From Chloroflexota bacterium (GTDB lineage Bacteria; Chloroflexota; Ktedonobacteria; Ktedonobacterales; Ktedonobacteraceae), in NCBI GenBank assembly GCA_902812455.1, contig CADDZH010000012.1:1-64000 (forward strand): 64,000 bases of DNA, given 5' to 3'. The notes beneath the pieces were generated by a model. That model did not search any database. It worked only from the letters and a program-made list of their open reading frames with translations, and was not told the origin of the DNA. Below, piece by piece: positions 39,838 to 47,856 of this stretch. Position numbers and translations under genes: made by a program. The stretch's first letter is position 1. The number at the start of each line of letters is the position of its first letter.

Positions 39838-42246
39838 CTACTCACGGATGCGCCTGGCAGGAAGCGGGCGCACCAGCGGGCTCATGAGGGGCAGGTCTCT
39901 TTTGCCGCGAGGCAGGCGCTGGCGTACCAGGTAATCGGGTGCGCGAGCGAGATCGCCTTTTTCAAGCGTCACATCGGGACCGAAGCGGTTGAAGAAGGAC
40001 AGCTCGAAGTTGGGCGTCTCGCCCAGAGCGCCATGAGGACAGACCTCGACGCAGTCGCCGCAGAAGATACAGCGGTCGAGCGCAAAGGCGTAACGCTTCA
40101 ATGTGCGCTCCGCCATCATCAGTGAGCCGGTTGGGCACACCTGTACGCAGGCGCCGCAAGAGACGCAGTCGGTATCATGCAGGCTGACATTGAACGGCGT
40201 TGAAACGATAGTATCAAAGCCCTTCCCGAACATACCATAGCAGTCAGGGCCGATCACATCGTGACAGACGCGCACACACTGCGTACAGTTGATACACTTA
40301 TTTGGATCGCGCAGGATGAAGCTGTGCGAGAGATCCACATCATAATCATGGTAGTCGCTCGGCTCACCATCGTGGAAGCGGTTATCGACCAGCCCGTGCT
40401 CGATGCTGTACTTTTGCAGGTCGCATTGCCCTGCAGCCGGGCAGACGCACTGCAAACAGCGAGCCGATTCGCGCTCCGCCTGCTCTTTGGTATAGCCCAT
40501 CTCGATGATCTTGAAATTGCGCTTGCGATCCTCGTAAGGAAGCATGGGCATCTTGACTTTTGGCTCAACCGGCTTGTATGGGACAATATCGAAGAGATCG
40601 GGCTTGCGCTCCTCCAGTTCCAGCCGGCGCGCCACCTCATCCATGTTCTCACCATTCAGGAAAGCATGGATGGAGCGAGCAGCCAGTTTGCCCTGCGCAA
40701 CGCACTCAATGATGGTCTTGGCTCCCATCTGCGCATCACCGCCGGCAAACACACCCCAGCGATCCGTCATATAGTTATGCGGGTTGGTCTGGATAGTCTG
40801 ATGTCTCGTCCACTTGACTCCGGATTTCTCATCGAGCACGTCTTTATCGGGCTTCTGGCCAAAAGCCGGAATGATGGTATCACATTTAATAGAGAATTCG
40901 GAGCCGGGTATTGGAACGGGGCGACGGCGACCACTGGCATCTGGCTCGCCCAGCTTGTTCCTGATAAATTCAAGGCCCGCTACCTTGCCATCCTCCACAA
41001 TGACTTTGGTTTGCTGGACATAGAACATCAATTCCGTGCCCTCAGCCTCAGCATCCTCAATTTCCTCCATCGTCGCCGTCATTTCCTTGATTGAGCGGCG
41101 GTAGCCGGTATGCACCTTTGCACCAAGACGCAGCGAGGTGCGCGTACAGTCAAAGGTGGTAAACCCACCACCCAGCACAACAACTTCGCGCCCCTCCTGG
41201 ACGGGTACGGGTTTCCCCTCTACCTTGTCTGCCAGGAAGGCGATGGCATTAATCACTCCTTCGGCATCTTCACCAGGCACATCCAGAGGGTTACTGGTCC
41301 AGGCACCAATGCCAAGATAGACGGCATCAAAGCCCTGGGCAAAGAGGTCATCGATAGTGAAGTCCCTGCCCAGCTTGACGTTGCACTGCAGGTCTACGCC
41401 CAGCTCCCACACATGATTAAGCTCGCGATCCATCATGTCCTTCTGCAAGCGGTACTCCGGGATACCATAGCGCAACATGCCACCGGGCTGGGGCTGCATA
41501 TCGAAAATCTTGCAGTAGTGGCCCTTCAGGGCGAGATAATAGGCGCAGGTGAGACTGGCAGGGCCGGCGCCAACAAGGGCGACTTTCTTGCCTGTGGGTG
41601 GGTCTTTGACAAAGGGAATGGGAGGATCGAGCAGGCAGGTTTCGGCTGCATAGCCATGCATGCGACAGATGGCAATTTCTTCCTCAACCAGCGCGCGGCG
41701 GCAGGCTTTTTGACAGGGCGCCGGGCACGTCAGGCCCAGGATATATGGGAAAGGCAGCACCTCTTTGACCAGGCGAGCCGCCTCTTTCATCGAGCCTTTG
41801 GCGATCAGTTCCAGGTAGCCAGGAATATCAATGTGTGTTGGACAATCAATCTGGCACGGTGGCTGGCAGTAGGCGTTGTGGTCAGAGAGTATCATCTCCA
41901 GGTTAGTTCGCCGGATATGGAATAGCTCATCCGAATTGGTAGTCACGACCATGCCTGGAAGCGCCGCTATGTTACACGCAGGCAAAGGCCTCGGCTCCCC
42001 TTCGATGTGCACAACGCACATGCGGCAAGTTGCCGACGGCTCAAGCTTTTCGTCATTGCACAAATTAGGAATATCGGTAATTCCATTATCAATGGCCGCG
42101 CTCAGGATCGTCTGGCCCTCATATGCCCGCACGACTTTACCATCAATGGTGAACGTGAAGCTCGGTTGGCCAGCTTCGTTACGAACCAGGGGGCCTGCCT
42201 GCTCCTGAACGATTGGTGAAAAGTTATCTCGCACTGATATTGCCAT
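39838..42246 (-). CDS. NuoG-N/GltD/ferredoxin fusion: Fe-S flavoprotein of a complex I-like operon
   Basis: 802 residues from the ATG at 42246 (AGAGGAAG upstream). Order: [2Fe-2S] domain of NuoG type (IPNLC, CRMC, PACN), a GltD-type N-terminal cluster domain (CQPPCQIDCP, CPAPCQKACRR), FAD domain (VGAGPASLTCAYYLA, PGGMLRYGIPEYRL), NAD(P) domain (LGGGFTTFDC), then CINCTQCVRVCHD, CVSCGACVQVCP and CIFCGDCVEVCPHGAL. The last cluster with ETPNFELSFF resembles the second half of NuoI. The molybdopterin-like part of NuoG is absent. Last gene of the operon, before a strong terminator. It would pass electrons between NAD(P)H, FAD and Fe-S carriers. Confidence 0.87.
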   Translation of the reverse strand: MAISVRDNFSPIVQEQAGPLVRNEAGQPSFTFTIDGKVVRAYEGQTILSAAIDNGITDIPNLCNDEKLEPSATCRMCVVHIEGEPRPLPACNIAALPGMVVTTNSDELFHIRRTNLEMILSDHNAYCQPPCQIDCPTHIDIPGYLELIAKGSMKEAARLVKEVLPFPYILGLTCPAPCQKACRRALVEEEIAICRMHGYAAETCLLDPPIPFVKDPPTGKKVALVGAGPASLTCAYYLALKGHYCKIFDMQPQPGGMLRYGIPEYRLQKDMMDRELNHVWELGVDLQCNVKLGRDFTIDDLFAQGFDAVYLGIGAWTSNPLDVPGEDAEGVINAIAFLADKVEGKPVPVQEGREVVVLGGGFTTFDCTRTSLRLGAKVHTGYRRSIKEMTATMEEIEDAEAEGTELMFYVQQTKVIVEDGKVAGLEFIRNKLGEPDASGRRRPVPIPGSEFSIKCDTIIPAFGQKPDKDVLDEKSGVKWTRHQTIQTNPHNYMTDRWGVFAGGDAQMGAKTIIECVAQGKLAARSIHAFLNGENMDEVARRLELEERKPDLFDIVPYKPVEPKVKMPMLPYEDRKRNFKIIEMGYTKEQAERESARCLQCVCPAAGQCDLQKYSIEHGLVDNRFHDGEPSDYHDYDVDLSHSFILRDPNKCINCTQCVRVCHDVIGPDCYGMFGKGFDTIVSTPFNVSLHDTDCVSCGACVQVCPTGSLMMAERTLKRYAFALDRCIFCGDCVEVCPHGALGETPNFELSFFNRFGPDVTLEKGDLARAPDYLVRQRLPRGKRDLPLMSPLVRPLPARRIRE

Positions 42247-42300
42247 GGACTTCCTCTTCCAAGTGCATAAAAGCACAATTACGACACATCGTACTCTGCT

Positions 42301-43632
42301 CTATGGTAACACATGCTTGGTCACAAAGCGATGAGCGCGTACCGGGACACAGGTTCCCGTTGGGCACTCTTGCTCTTCAATATGCTTCTGGAAATGATCG
42401 GGCCAGTAGCGCTTAGCCGTCTTGAGCGGGTTCGGCGCGTGTACGCCAAAGCCGCACAACGACCCATTGGGGACATAATCGGCAAATTCATCCAGCAGGT
42501 TGAGATCGCTACTGACACCCAGATCGCTCACAATTCCTTCGAGAATCCCCGCTATACGCTTGACACCGACGCGGCAGGGAACACATTTGCCGCAAGACTC
42601 TACCGAAAGATAGCGGCTGCGTTCCATGGCCCAGGCCACCATACAGGTATTGGCCGGTAGAAGTTCAATAATGCCAGAACCAACAATCGCGCCCGCCTCT
42701 TCCAACGGATCGTAATCAAACGGGGTGTTCAGTAAAGAGGTTGGCAAGGCACCGCCCTCAGCGCCACCCACGACAACAGCACGCAGGTCGCTATCGGGGC
42801 GATTGAAACCGGCATGCCGCAGGATCTCACGAAGCGTGGCTCCAAAGGGCACTTCAACGACCTTTGGTTCGCTATCGGGCACTAAGTCATAGACGGTGAG
42901 AATCTTCGTGCCAGCGCTGGTATCTGTGCCAACTTGCGTGAAGGCGGCTGGGCCATCACGGATGATCACGGGCACATTCGCCAGCGTTTCAATACAGTTA
43001 ACGGCCGTCGGCTTATCCCACAGGCCGTACTGCGCAGGATAGGGTGGTCGCTGCTCAGGCATACCACGCCGTCCCTTGATGAGGGCGATCTGCACAGTTT
43101 CTTCACCACCCATGAAGCCCATATCTACACCCACAACGTTGATGGTGCAACTGAATTCGGTGCCTAAGATATCACGCCCTACCAGATTGGCCTCTAAGGC
43201 CTCATTCAAGGCGCGTTGAATAGAGGCAACTCCCTCTACATAGGTGTGGCGAGTGAACAGATAGGCTTCTGAGGCGCCTACCGCATAGGCGGCAAGCACG
43301 ATCCCCTCAATGACCTGGTGAGGATTGCGCTCCATCAGGGAACGAGCAGCCCAGGCGCGCGGATCGGCATCGTAGGCGTTGCAGATAACATATTTGATAT
43401 CGTCATCGTACCTGCGCACAATACGCCACTTTTCGCCGGTCAGCCGGCCAGCGCCACCACGCCCTCGCAGTTTCGCATCCACGACCTGCTGGATAACTTG
43501 CTCAGGTGTTTGCTCGCGAATGGCTTTCTCTAAAGCGCTGTAGCCACCCGCACGGCGGTAGGCATCGAGCGAGCGCACATCGGGATCGCTCCGCCGTCGC
43601 AACACACGATAAGAAGAATCAAACTCAGGCAT
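42301..43632 (-). CDS. nuoF: NuoF-like subunit with divergent FMN/NAD site
   Basis: 443 residues. Family marks: LRGRGGAG, GGEETVQIALIKGRRGMPEQRPPYPA, AVNCIETLANVP, and the four ligands of the [4Fe-4S] N3 cluster (SCGKCVPC and SLCGFG). The flavin/NADH loop normally CNADESEPGTFKDR reads CNAYDADPRAWAAR, so several acidic residues that hold FMN and NADH are changed and the Gly is Arg. It may have altered cofactor use or a structural role. It overlaps the upstream NuoI/E gene by eight bases. Confidence 0.88.
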   Translation of the reverse strand: MPEFDSSYRVLRRRSDPDVRSLDAYRRAGGYSALEKAIREQTPEQVIQQVVDAKLRGRGGAGRLTGEKWRIVRRYDDDIKYVICNAYDADPRAWAARSLMERNPHQVIEGIVLAAYAVGASEAYLFTRHTYVEGVASIQRALNEALEANLVGRDILGTEFSCTINVVGVDMGFMGGEETVQIALIKGRRGMPEQRPPYPAQYGLWDKPTAVNCIETLANVPVIIRDGPAAFTQVGTDTSAGTKILTVYDLVPDSEPKVVEVPFGATLREILRHAGFNRPDSDLRAVVVGGAEGGALPTSLLNTPFDYDPLEEAGAIVGSGIIELLPANTCMVAWAMERSRYLSVESCGKCVPCRVGVKRIAGILEGIVSDLGVSSDLNLLDEFADYVPNGSLCGFGVHAPNPLKTAKRYWPDHFQKHIEEQECPTGTCVPVRAHRFVTKHVLP

Positions 43633-44365
43633 CTGGCTGCCTCACATGATTAATATTCCCCCATACGCCGCGCTTATCAGGAGCCAGGCCGCGCATGGGC
43701 TGATCGTCACGTCGTATACCCTTTGCAGCAGGGGCTGGTTTAAATTTCGGGCTCATGGTCGCGATACCAAAGATATCGCTGAGATCGACCCCACGCACCT
43801 GGACGATGCGTTTAGCGGCTTGCAACGGCAGGTAGCCGTAGATATCCATGACGGCATCGAGCAGCGCGGGAATATCACCCGCCTCCTGTGGCCACTTTTC
43901 TAGCAAGGCATCAACAGCATCAAGGTCTATCTCCGGCTCCAGGTCATCCTTGACAGGCATGGCCACACAAGGAGGTACCGGCTTATCATAATATTCCACT
44001 GCGTACTCTGCGATGCGTGGGGAGTAGTAACCGGCCTTGGGGGTGCCTGTTGCCGCAGGGATCTTCTGTGTGGTAAACTTTTCAGCTCCTTCCCTGATAT
44101 ACGACTTGAACCAGGGCCGCACTTTCCAGCGATGCATCGGCTCATATTCAATGGTGATAGCGCGAGGAGGGCAGGCCTTTTCACAGAGCAAACAGGCTTC
44201 GCACTTGAGGTTAAATTCCGTTTCCAGGCCTTCCTCGGCTATCAGTTGAATCAAGCCGCGACTGCGGGGCGGCAACTTGGGCTTTTCATAGGGATAGAGG
44301 CGCGTTACTTTGGGCCGGAAAAGATGGCTAAAAGTCAGGCTCATGCCTGCAAGAATGCCACGCAT
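43625..44365 (-). CDS. Half-NuoI / half-NuoE fusion protein
   Basis: 246 residues. The N-terminal 80 resemble the start of NuoI, with one [4Fe-4S] site only (CEACLLCEKACPPRAITIEYE), where NuoI needs two. Residues about 150-205 resemble the helical first domain of NuoE (IPALLDAVMDIYGYLPLQAAKRIVQVRGVDLSDIFGIATM), but the thioredoxin-like part with the [2Fe-2S] cysteines is missing. It is not a frameshift: the frame is open throughout, a GAGGTG ribosome site precedes it, and it overlaps nuoF. Gap to nuoB is three bases. Confidence 0.8.
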   Translation of the reverse strand: MRGILAGMSLTFSHLFRPKVTRLYPYEKPKLPPRSRGLIQLIAEEGLETEFNLKCEACLLCEKACPPRAITIEYEPMHRWKVRPWFKSYIREGAEKFTTQKIPAATGTPKAGYYSPRIAEYAVEYYDKPVPPCVAMPVKDDLEPEIDLDAVDALLEKWPQEAGDIPALLDAVMDIYGYLPLQAAKRIVQVRGVDLSDIFGIATMSPKFKPAPAAKGIRRDDQPMRGLAPDKRGVWGNINHVRQPDA

Positions 44366-44368
44366 AGA

Positions 44369-44971
44369 CTACACCTCTATTCCCTTCTCATCACGTACCT
44401 TAAGCCCTTGCTTGGCGATCTTTTCACGCAGTTTAAGGATGCCCTCAACAAGCGCCTCGGGCCTGGGAGGGCAGCCGGGGACATACACATCGACAGGTAC
44501 AATCGTATCAACACCCTGCACGGTGTAATAGCTATCGTAAAATTCGCCGCCGGAGTTGGCACACTGGCCCATACTGAGCACCCACTTAGGCTCCGGCATC
44601 TGCTCCCACAGCAAGCGCAGGCGCGGACCCATCTTGACCGAGACCGTTCCTGCCACGATCATGAGGTCGGCCTGGCGCGGGCTGGAACGAAAGACCTCCG
44701 AGCCAAAACGAGCAAGGTCGTAGTGTGATTGCGCGCTGGCCATCATTTCAATGGCACAGCAGGCCAGGCCATATCCAAGAGGCCAGACGGATTTGGAACG
44801 CGCCCAGTTCTGCGCCCACTGTATCATGTCGGCAAGGCTGGTGAGCGCAACCGGTAGTTCCTGATCTCCTGGGGTATATTCAACGGGACCGGAGGCCATC
44901 ACAAGTGGCACCGGCTTGCGCCGTACTCCAGGAACCGCTGTTCTTTCATTTTCTAGACGTTCATCGCTCAT
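44369..44971 (-). CDS. nuoB: NADH-quinone oxidoreductase subunit B
   Basis: 200 residues from the ATG at 44971 with GGAGGA upstream. Carries the N2 cluster of complex I next to the quinone site: tandem Cys in [18 protein letters not shown] and [36 protein letters not shown] is classic NuoB rather than hydrogenase small subunit. First gene of a four-gene operon that lacks nuoA, C, D and the membrane arm, which must lie elsewhere if a full complex I exists. Confidence 0.94.
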   Translation of the reverse strand: MSDERLENERTAVPGVRRKPVPLVMASGPVEYTPGDQELPVALTSLADMIQWAQNWARSKSVWPLGYGLACCAIEMMASAQSHYDLARFGSEVFRSSPRQADLMIVAGTVSVKMGPRLRLLWEQMPEPKWVLSMGQCANSGGEFYDSYYTVQGVDTIVPVDVYVPGCPPRPEALVEGILKLREKIAKQGLKVRDEKGIEV

Positions 44972-45080
44972 AATTCCTCCGCAAAGGTCTAGCAGCACCT
45001 GTTGCTGGACTGGATGAGTTGGTATCGGCATCGCACGCCGAGAATGGGGCCTTTAGCGCTTCCCATCCCGGACTTATCCT

Positions 45081-45109
45081 ATTATAGCACGTTTTGCCTG
45101 CGGCTGCTA
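45081..45109 (-). promoter_or_regulatory. Possible promoter of the nuoB operon
   Basis: On the minus strand TATAAT (45086-45081) with TAGCAG 17 bases upstream; a perfect -10 but a poor -35. Confidence 0.35.
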
Positions 45110-45134
45110 CAGAGAGAAAGAAGTACGCGGGCGC

Positions 45135-45163
45135 TTGCATAGCTGCTGGCAGCCTACTATAAT
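45135..45163 (+). promoter_or_regulatory. Sigma-70 type promoter upstream of the HepT remnant and leuB
   Basis: TTGCAT at 45135-45140 and TATAAT at 45158-45163, spacing 17, then an AGGAGG ribosome site at 45174. Confidence 0.7.
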
Positions 45164-45189
45164 GCTTATCAACAGGAGGCAACGTTACC

Positions 45190-45478
45190 ATGAGAGACCC
45201 ATACGAGCACCTACGACGCATCCAGGAAGCAATTACGAAAATTACGGGGTACGTGAGTAGAGGACGCCGTAGATTTGATAGAGACGAAAAAATACGGCTC
45301 GCGATTATCTACTACCTTGAGACGATCAGCGAGGCATCGCGCGCAATCCCTTCTCGACCTCGGTGGTCTACTTGTAGACCTTCAAGATTTACTTGGTCGA
45401 GAGGTAGACGTTGTTACCGAAAAAGGCTTGCATGAGCGCATTCGCGAGCAAGTATTAAAAGAGGCTGTTCCTCTATGA
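45190..45478 (+). pseudogene. Decayed HepT/MntA toxin-antitoxin remnant
   Basis: The first frame (45190 to about 45350) reads like the N-terminus of a HepT-type (DUF86) RNase toxin: [37 protein letters not shown]. It then runs into unrelated sequence. In another frame, from about 45365 to 45478, [15 protein letters not shown] and [12 protein letters not shown] read like the C-terminus of the partner MntA nucleotidyltransferase antitoxin. This looks like a two-gene pair collapsed by deletion and frameshift. The original promoter and ribosome site remain, now in front of leuB. Confidence 0.65.
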
Positions 45479-45504
45479 CCGACATATTTGAAAGGTAGAA
45501 GAGT

Positions 45505-46599
45505 ATGGGAACATATACAATAGCGGTGCTGCCGGGAGATGGCATCGGACCGGAGGTAATTGAGCAGGCAGTATGCGTGCTCGAGGCCGTCGAAAGGCGG
45601 TACGGGCATACATTTAACCTGGTTCACGCCCTGGTAGGAGTTGCTGCAATCGAAGCCGAAGGTGACGCTATTTCCGATAAAACGATGGAACTCTGCCAGC
45701 AGAGCGATGCCATCCTCTTCGGCGCGGTCGGAGGCGTTCCACGTTACGAGGGGCCAGACTCTAAGGTGCAGCCGGAACGATCGTTGTTTCGTTTACGAAA
45801 AGAGCTGGAACTCTATGCCAATTTGCGACCAATCCACCCCTTCAAGGCGCTCCTCAATGCCTCGACGATCAAAGCGGAGGTTTTGCAGGGGACAGACCTG
45901 ATTGTGGTACGCGAATTAACCGGCGGGCTGTATTATGGCAAGCCAAGCGAAATCCGCGAGACCCCACAGGGATTGGAAGCTGTTGATACGCTCATCTATA
46001 CAGAGCCGGAGATCGAGCGCATCGTGCGCACGGCCTTTGAATTGGCGCGCAACAGGCGCAAAAAGGTGACCTCGGTAGACAAAGCCAATGTGCTGAGTTC
46101 GTCGCGGCTGTGGCGAAGGATTGCGGAGCGTATTGCAGCCGGCTACCCTGATGTGATTCTTGAGCATTTGCTGGTCGATTCTTGCGCCATGCATCTTATT
46201 CGCAGGCCTGCCAGCTTTGATGTGATTGTGACGGAGAATATGTTTGGGGATATCCTGACCGACGAGGCCTCGATGCTAGCAGGCTCGCTGGGTATGCTTC
46301 CTTCGGCCAGCCTGGGAACGCGGCGAACTGCTCACGGCATGTTTGGCCTGTATGAGCCAATTCATGGCTCTGCCCCAGATATTGCCGGGCAGGACAAAGC
46401 TAATCCGATCGCTGCCATCTTGACGGCGACTTTGCTGCTGCGCTACTCTCTCAGCTTGCACGACGAAGCCGCCGCTGTTGAACGTGCGGTAGAGCAGGTT
46501 ATCGAGACAGGATACCGCACAGAAGACATACGCGAAGAAGGCAAGGAGATCGTGGGTACAAAAGAGATGGGGCGGCTCATAGCGGAGGCTATTATCTAG
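45505..46599 (+). CDS. leuB: 3-isopropylmalate dehydrogenase
   Basis: 364 residues. NAD-dependent oxidative decarboxylation of 3-isopropylmalate in leucine synthesis. GDGIGPEV at the N-terminus, [12 protein letters not shown] with the LeuB-type substrate loop, DKANVL with the catalytic Lys, [30 protein letters not shown] with the metal-binding Asp residues, and [12 protein letters not shown]. Isocitrate and tartrate dehydrogenases are excluded by this loop. No other leu gene is in the window. The stop codon TAG is part of the repeat that follows. Confidence 0.95.
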   Translation: MGTYTIAVLPGDGIGPEVIEQAVCVLEAVERRYGHTFNLVHALVGVAAIEAEGDAISDKTMELCQQSDAILFGAVGGVPRYEGPDSKVQPERSLFRLRKELELYANLRPIHPFKALLNASTIKAEVLQGTDLIVVRELTGGLYYGKPSEIRETPQGLEAVDTLIYTEPEIERIVRTAFELARNRRKKVTSVDKANVLSSSRLWRRIAERIAAGYPDVILEHLLVDSCAMHLIRRPASFDVIVTENMFGDILTDEASMLAGSLGMLPSASLGTRRTAHGMFGLYEPIHGSAPDIAGQDKANPIAAILTATLLLRYSLSLHDEAAAVERAVEQVIETGYRTEDIREEGKEIVGTKEMGRLIAEAII

Positions 46600-46708
46600 G
46601 GGGTGCAGGGGACTTCGCCCCCTGCCGGGGTCTGGGGAACGCGGTCTGGCAGACCGTGTGCCGGGGACCCAACCTTTCTTATTCCCTAAAAGGTGAGGTG
46701 GTTATGCA
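46596..46708. repeat. GC-rich tandem repeat, copy 1
   Basis: 113 bases: CTAGGGGGTGCAGGGG, a hairpin (GGGG..CTTCGCCCC), then AACCTTTCTTATTC and GGTGGTTATGCA. It contains a 27-base insertion relative to copy 2, itself a palindrome (CGGTCTGGCAGACCG). Confidence 0.85.
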
Positions 46709-46794
46709 CTAGGGGGTGCAGGGGGCTTCGCCCCTGCCGGGGTTTGGGGTGTCCCCAACCTTTCTTATTCTCTAAAAGATAGGGTGGTTATGCA
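46709..46794. repeat. GC-rich tandem repeat, copy 2
   Basis: 86 bases, direct repeat of the preceding unit from CTAGGGGGTGCAGGGG to GGTGGTTATGCA. It fills the leader of the COG4705 gene. Confidence 0.85.
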
Positions 46795-46818
46795 TGAAGT
46801 TAAAAGGAGAACTAACCA

Positions 46819-47616
46819 ATGAACAAAACCTTATCACAATCCCAGGGTACTCATCTCGTACTGCAAGCAATGAGAAAAGTTCCAGAACTCACCGTCTATT
46901 TCTGGATCGTTAAACTGCTCTCAACGGCTATGGGTGAATCAACCTCTGACTTCCTGGTTTTTCATATCAACCCATATGTCGCAGTAATTCTGGGATGCCT
47001 TGGCCTTGTTGTCTCGCTGGTGTTACAGCTTCTGGTACATCGCTATATAGCCTGGATTTACTGGTTAGCCGTGGTCATGGTCGCTGTGTTTGGCACGATG
47101 GCTGCCGATGTGATGCACGTCGTCCTGGGTATTCCGTATGTTGTATCAACCGTGTTTTTTAGCGTCGTGCTTGCCATTATCTTCGTTGTGTGGTATGCGA
47201 CCGAGAAAACCCTGTCTATCCACACTATCAACACCCCTCGCCGCGAGTTGTTTTACTGGGCCACGGTCATAGCCACATTCGCGCTCGGCACCGCTGCAGG
47301 CGACCTGACAGCCGCAACCCTTCACCTGGGATACTTTCCCTCAGCCGTGCTGTTTGCCGTATTGTTTGCTCTCCCGGGTCTGGCTTACTGGCTATTCGGT
47401 TTAAATGAGGTTGCTGCCTTCTGGTTTGCCTACATCATGACACGGCCACTGGGCGCCTCGATTGCTGACTGGCTGGGCAAGCCCTATCTCGGTGGCCTTG
47501 GGCTGGGCGATGGCAAGATTGCCGTGGTCTTAACGATCCTGATCATCGCCTTCGTCGCCTACTTAACGGTCACCCGCGTCGATATCAAAGGCGAACCAAT
47601 TGAGGCTAGGGACTAA
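46819..47616 (+). CDS. COG4705 membrane-anchored protein
   Basis: 265 residues with seven or eight hydrophobic helices. The family signature KVPELTVYFWIVKLLSTAMGESTSDFL appears at the N-terminus and recurs in pattern further on (FYWATVIATFALGTAAGDL, FWFAYIMTRPLGASIADW), which indicates an internal repeat. Family function unknown; some members sit near metal homeostasis genes. Preceded by two tandem GC-rich repeats and AAGGAG. Overlaps the convergent coiled-coil gene by four bases. Confidence 0.8.
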   Translation: MNKTLSQSQGTHLVLQAMRKVPELTVYFWIVKLLSTAMGESTSDFLVFHINPYVAVILGCLGLVVSLVLQLLVHRYIAWIYWLAVVMVAVFGTMAADVMHVVLGIPYVVSTVFFSVVLAIIFVVWYATEKTLSIHTINTPRRELFYWATVIATFALGTAAGDLTAATLHLGYFPSAVLFAVLFALPGLAYWLFGLNEVAAFWFAYIMTRPLGASIADWLGKPYLGGLGLGDGKIAVVLTILIIAFVAYLTVTRVDIKGEPIEARD

Positions 47617-47834
47617 CCCATTTTCGGTTGAGGGCAGGGACCCAGGGCACGAAGCTTTTCTCGCGCTTGCTCAAGCTGCTGAGCTATACCAGCATTTGGC
47701 TGTATGGCAGCATTATCTGCCAGCTCCTGCCCTCTCTCTTGCAATTGCGCCAGCCTGGCTTCAAGAGCAGCGATCTCATCCAAAATGACCTGTCGCTGCA
47801 AGTACCAGCGGGTTACGGCTCGTTCAACACCCAT
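47613..47834 (-). CDS. Small coiled-coil protein, last gene of the chemosensory operon
   Basis: 73 residues, with GAGGT three bases before the ATG. Residues 15-65 form a heptad-rich helix (DEIAALEARLAQLQERGQELA, QQLEQAREKLRAL). No known family. It follows the hybrid CheA gene by 22 bases on the same strand, so it may belong to the same transcript. Confidence 0.55.
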   Translation of the reverse strand: MGVERAVTRWYLQRQVILDEIAALEARLAQLQERGQELADNAAIQPNAGIAQQLEQAREKLRALGPCPQPKMG

Positions 47835-47856
47835 GATGTTACCTCATGTCTTGATC

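Noticed and set aside
40261..41925. Long plus-strand open frames (277 and 271 codons) opposite the NuoG/GltD fusion
   Set aside because: Both are antisense to a clearly coding Fe-S flavoprotein and lack ribosome sites and recognisable domains.
43625..44365. Frameshifted nuoI plus nuoE
   Set aside because: The frame is open, with its own ribosome site and overlap with nuoF; the missing parts are not found in other frames nearby, so it is a genuine fusion in this sequence.
46596..46794. CRISPR or riboswitch
   Set aside because: Only two direct copies, with no spacer structure; the hairpins are those of a GC-rich repeat family also found at 55439.
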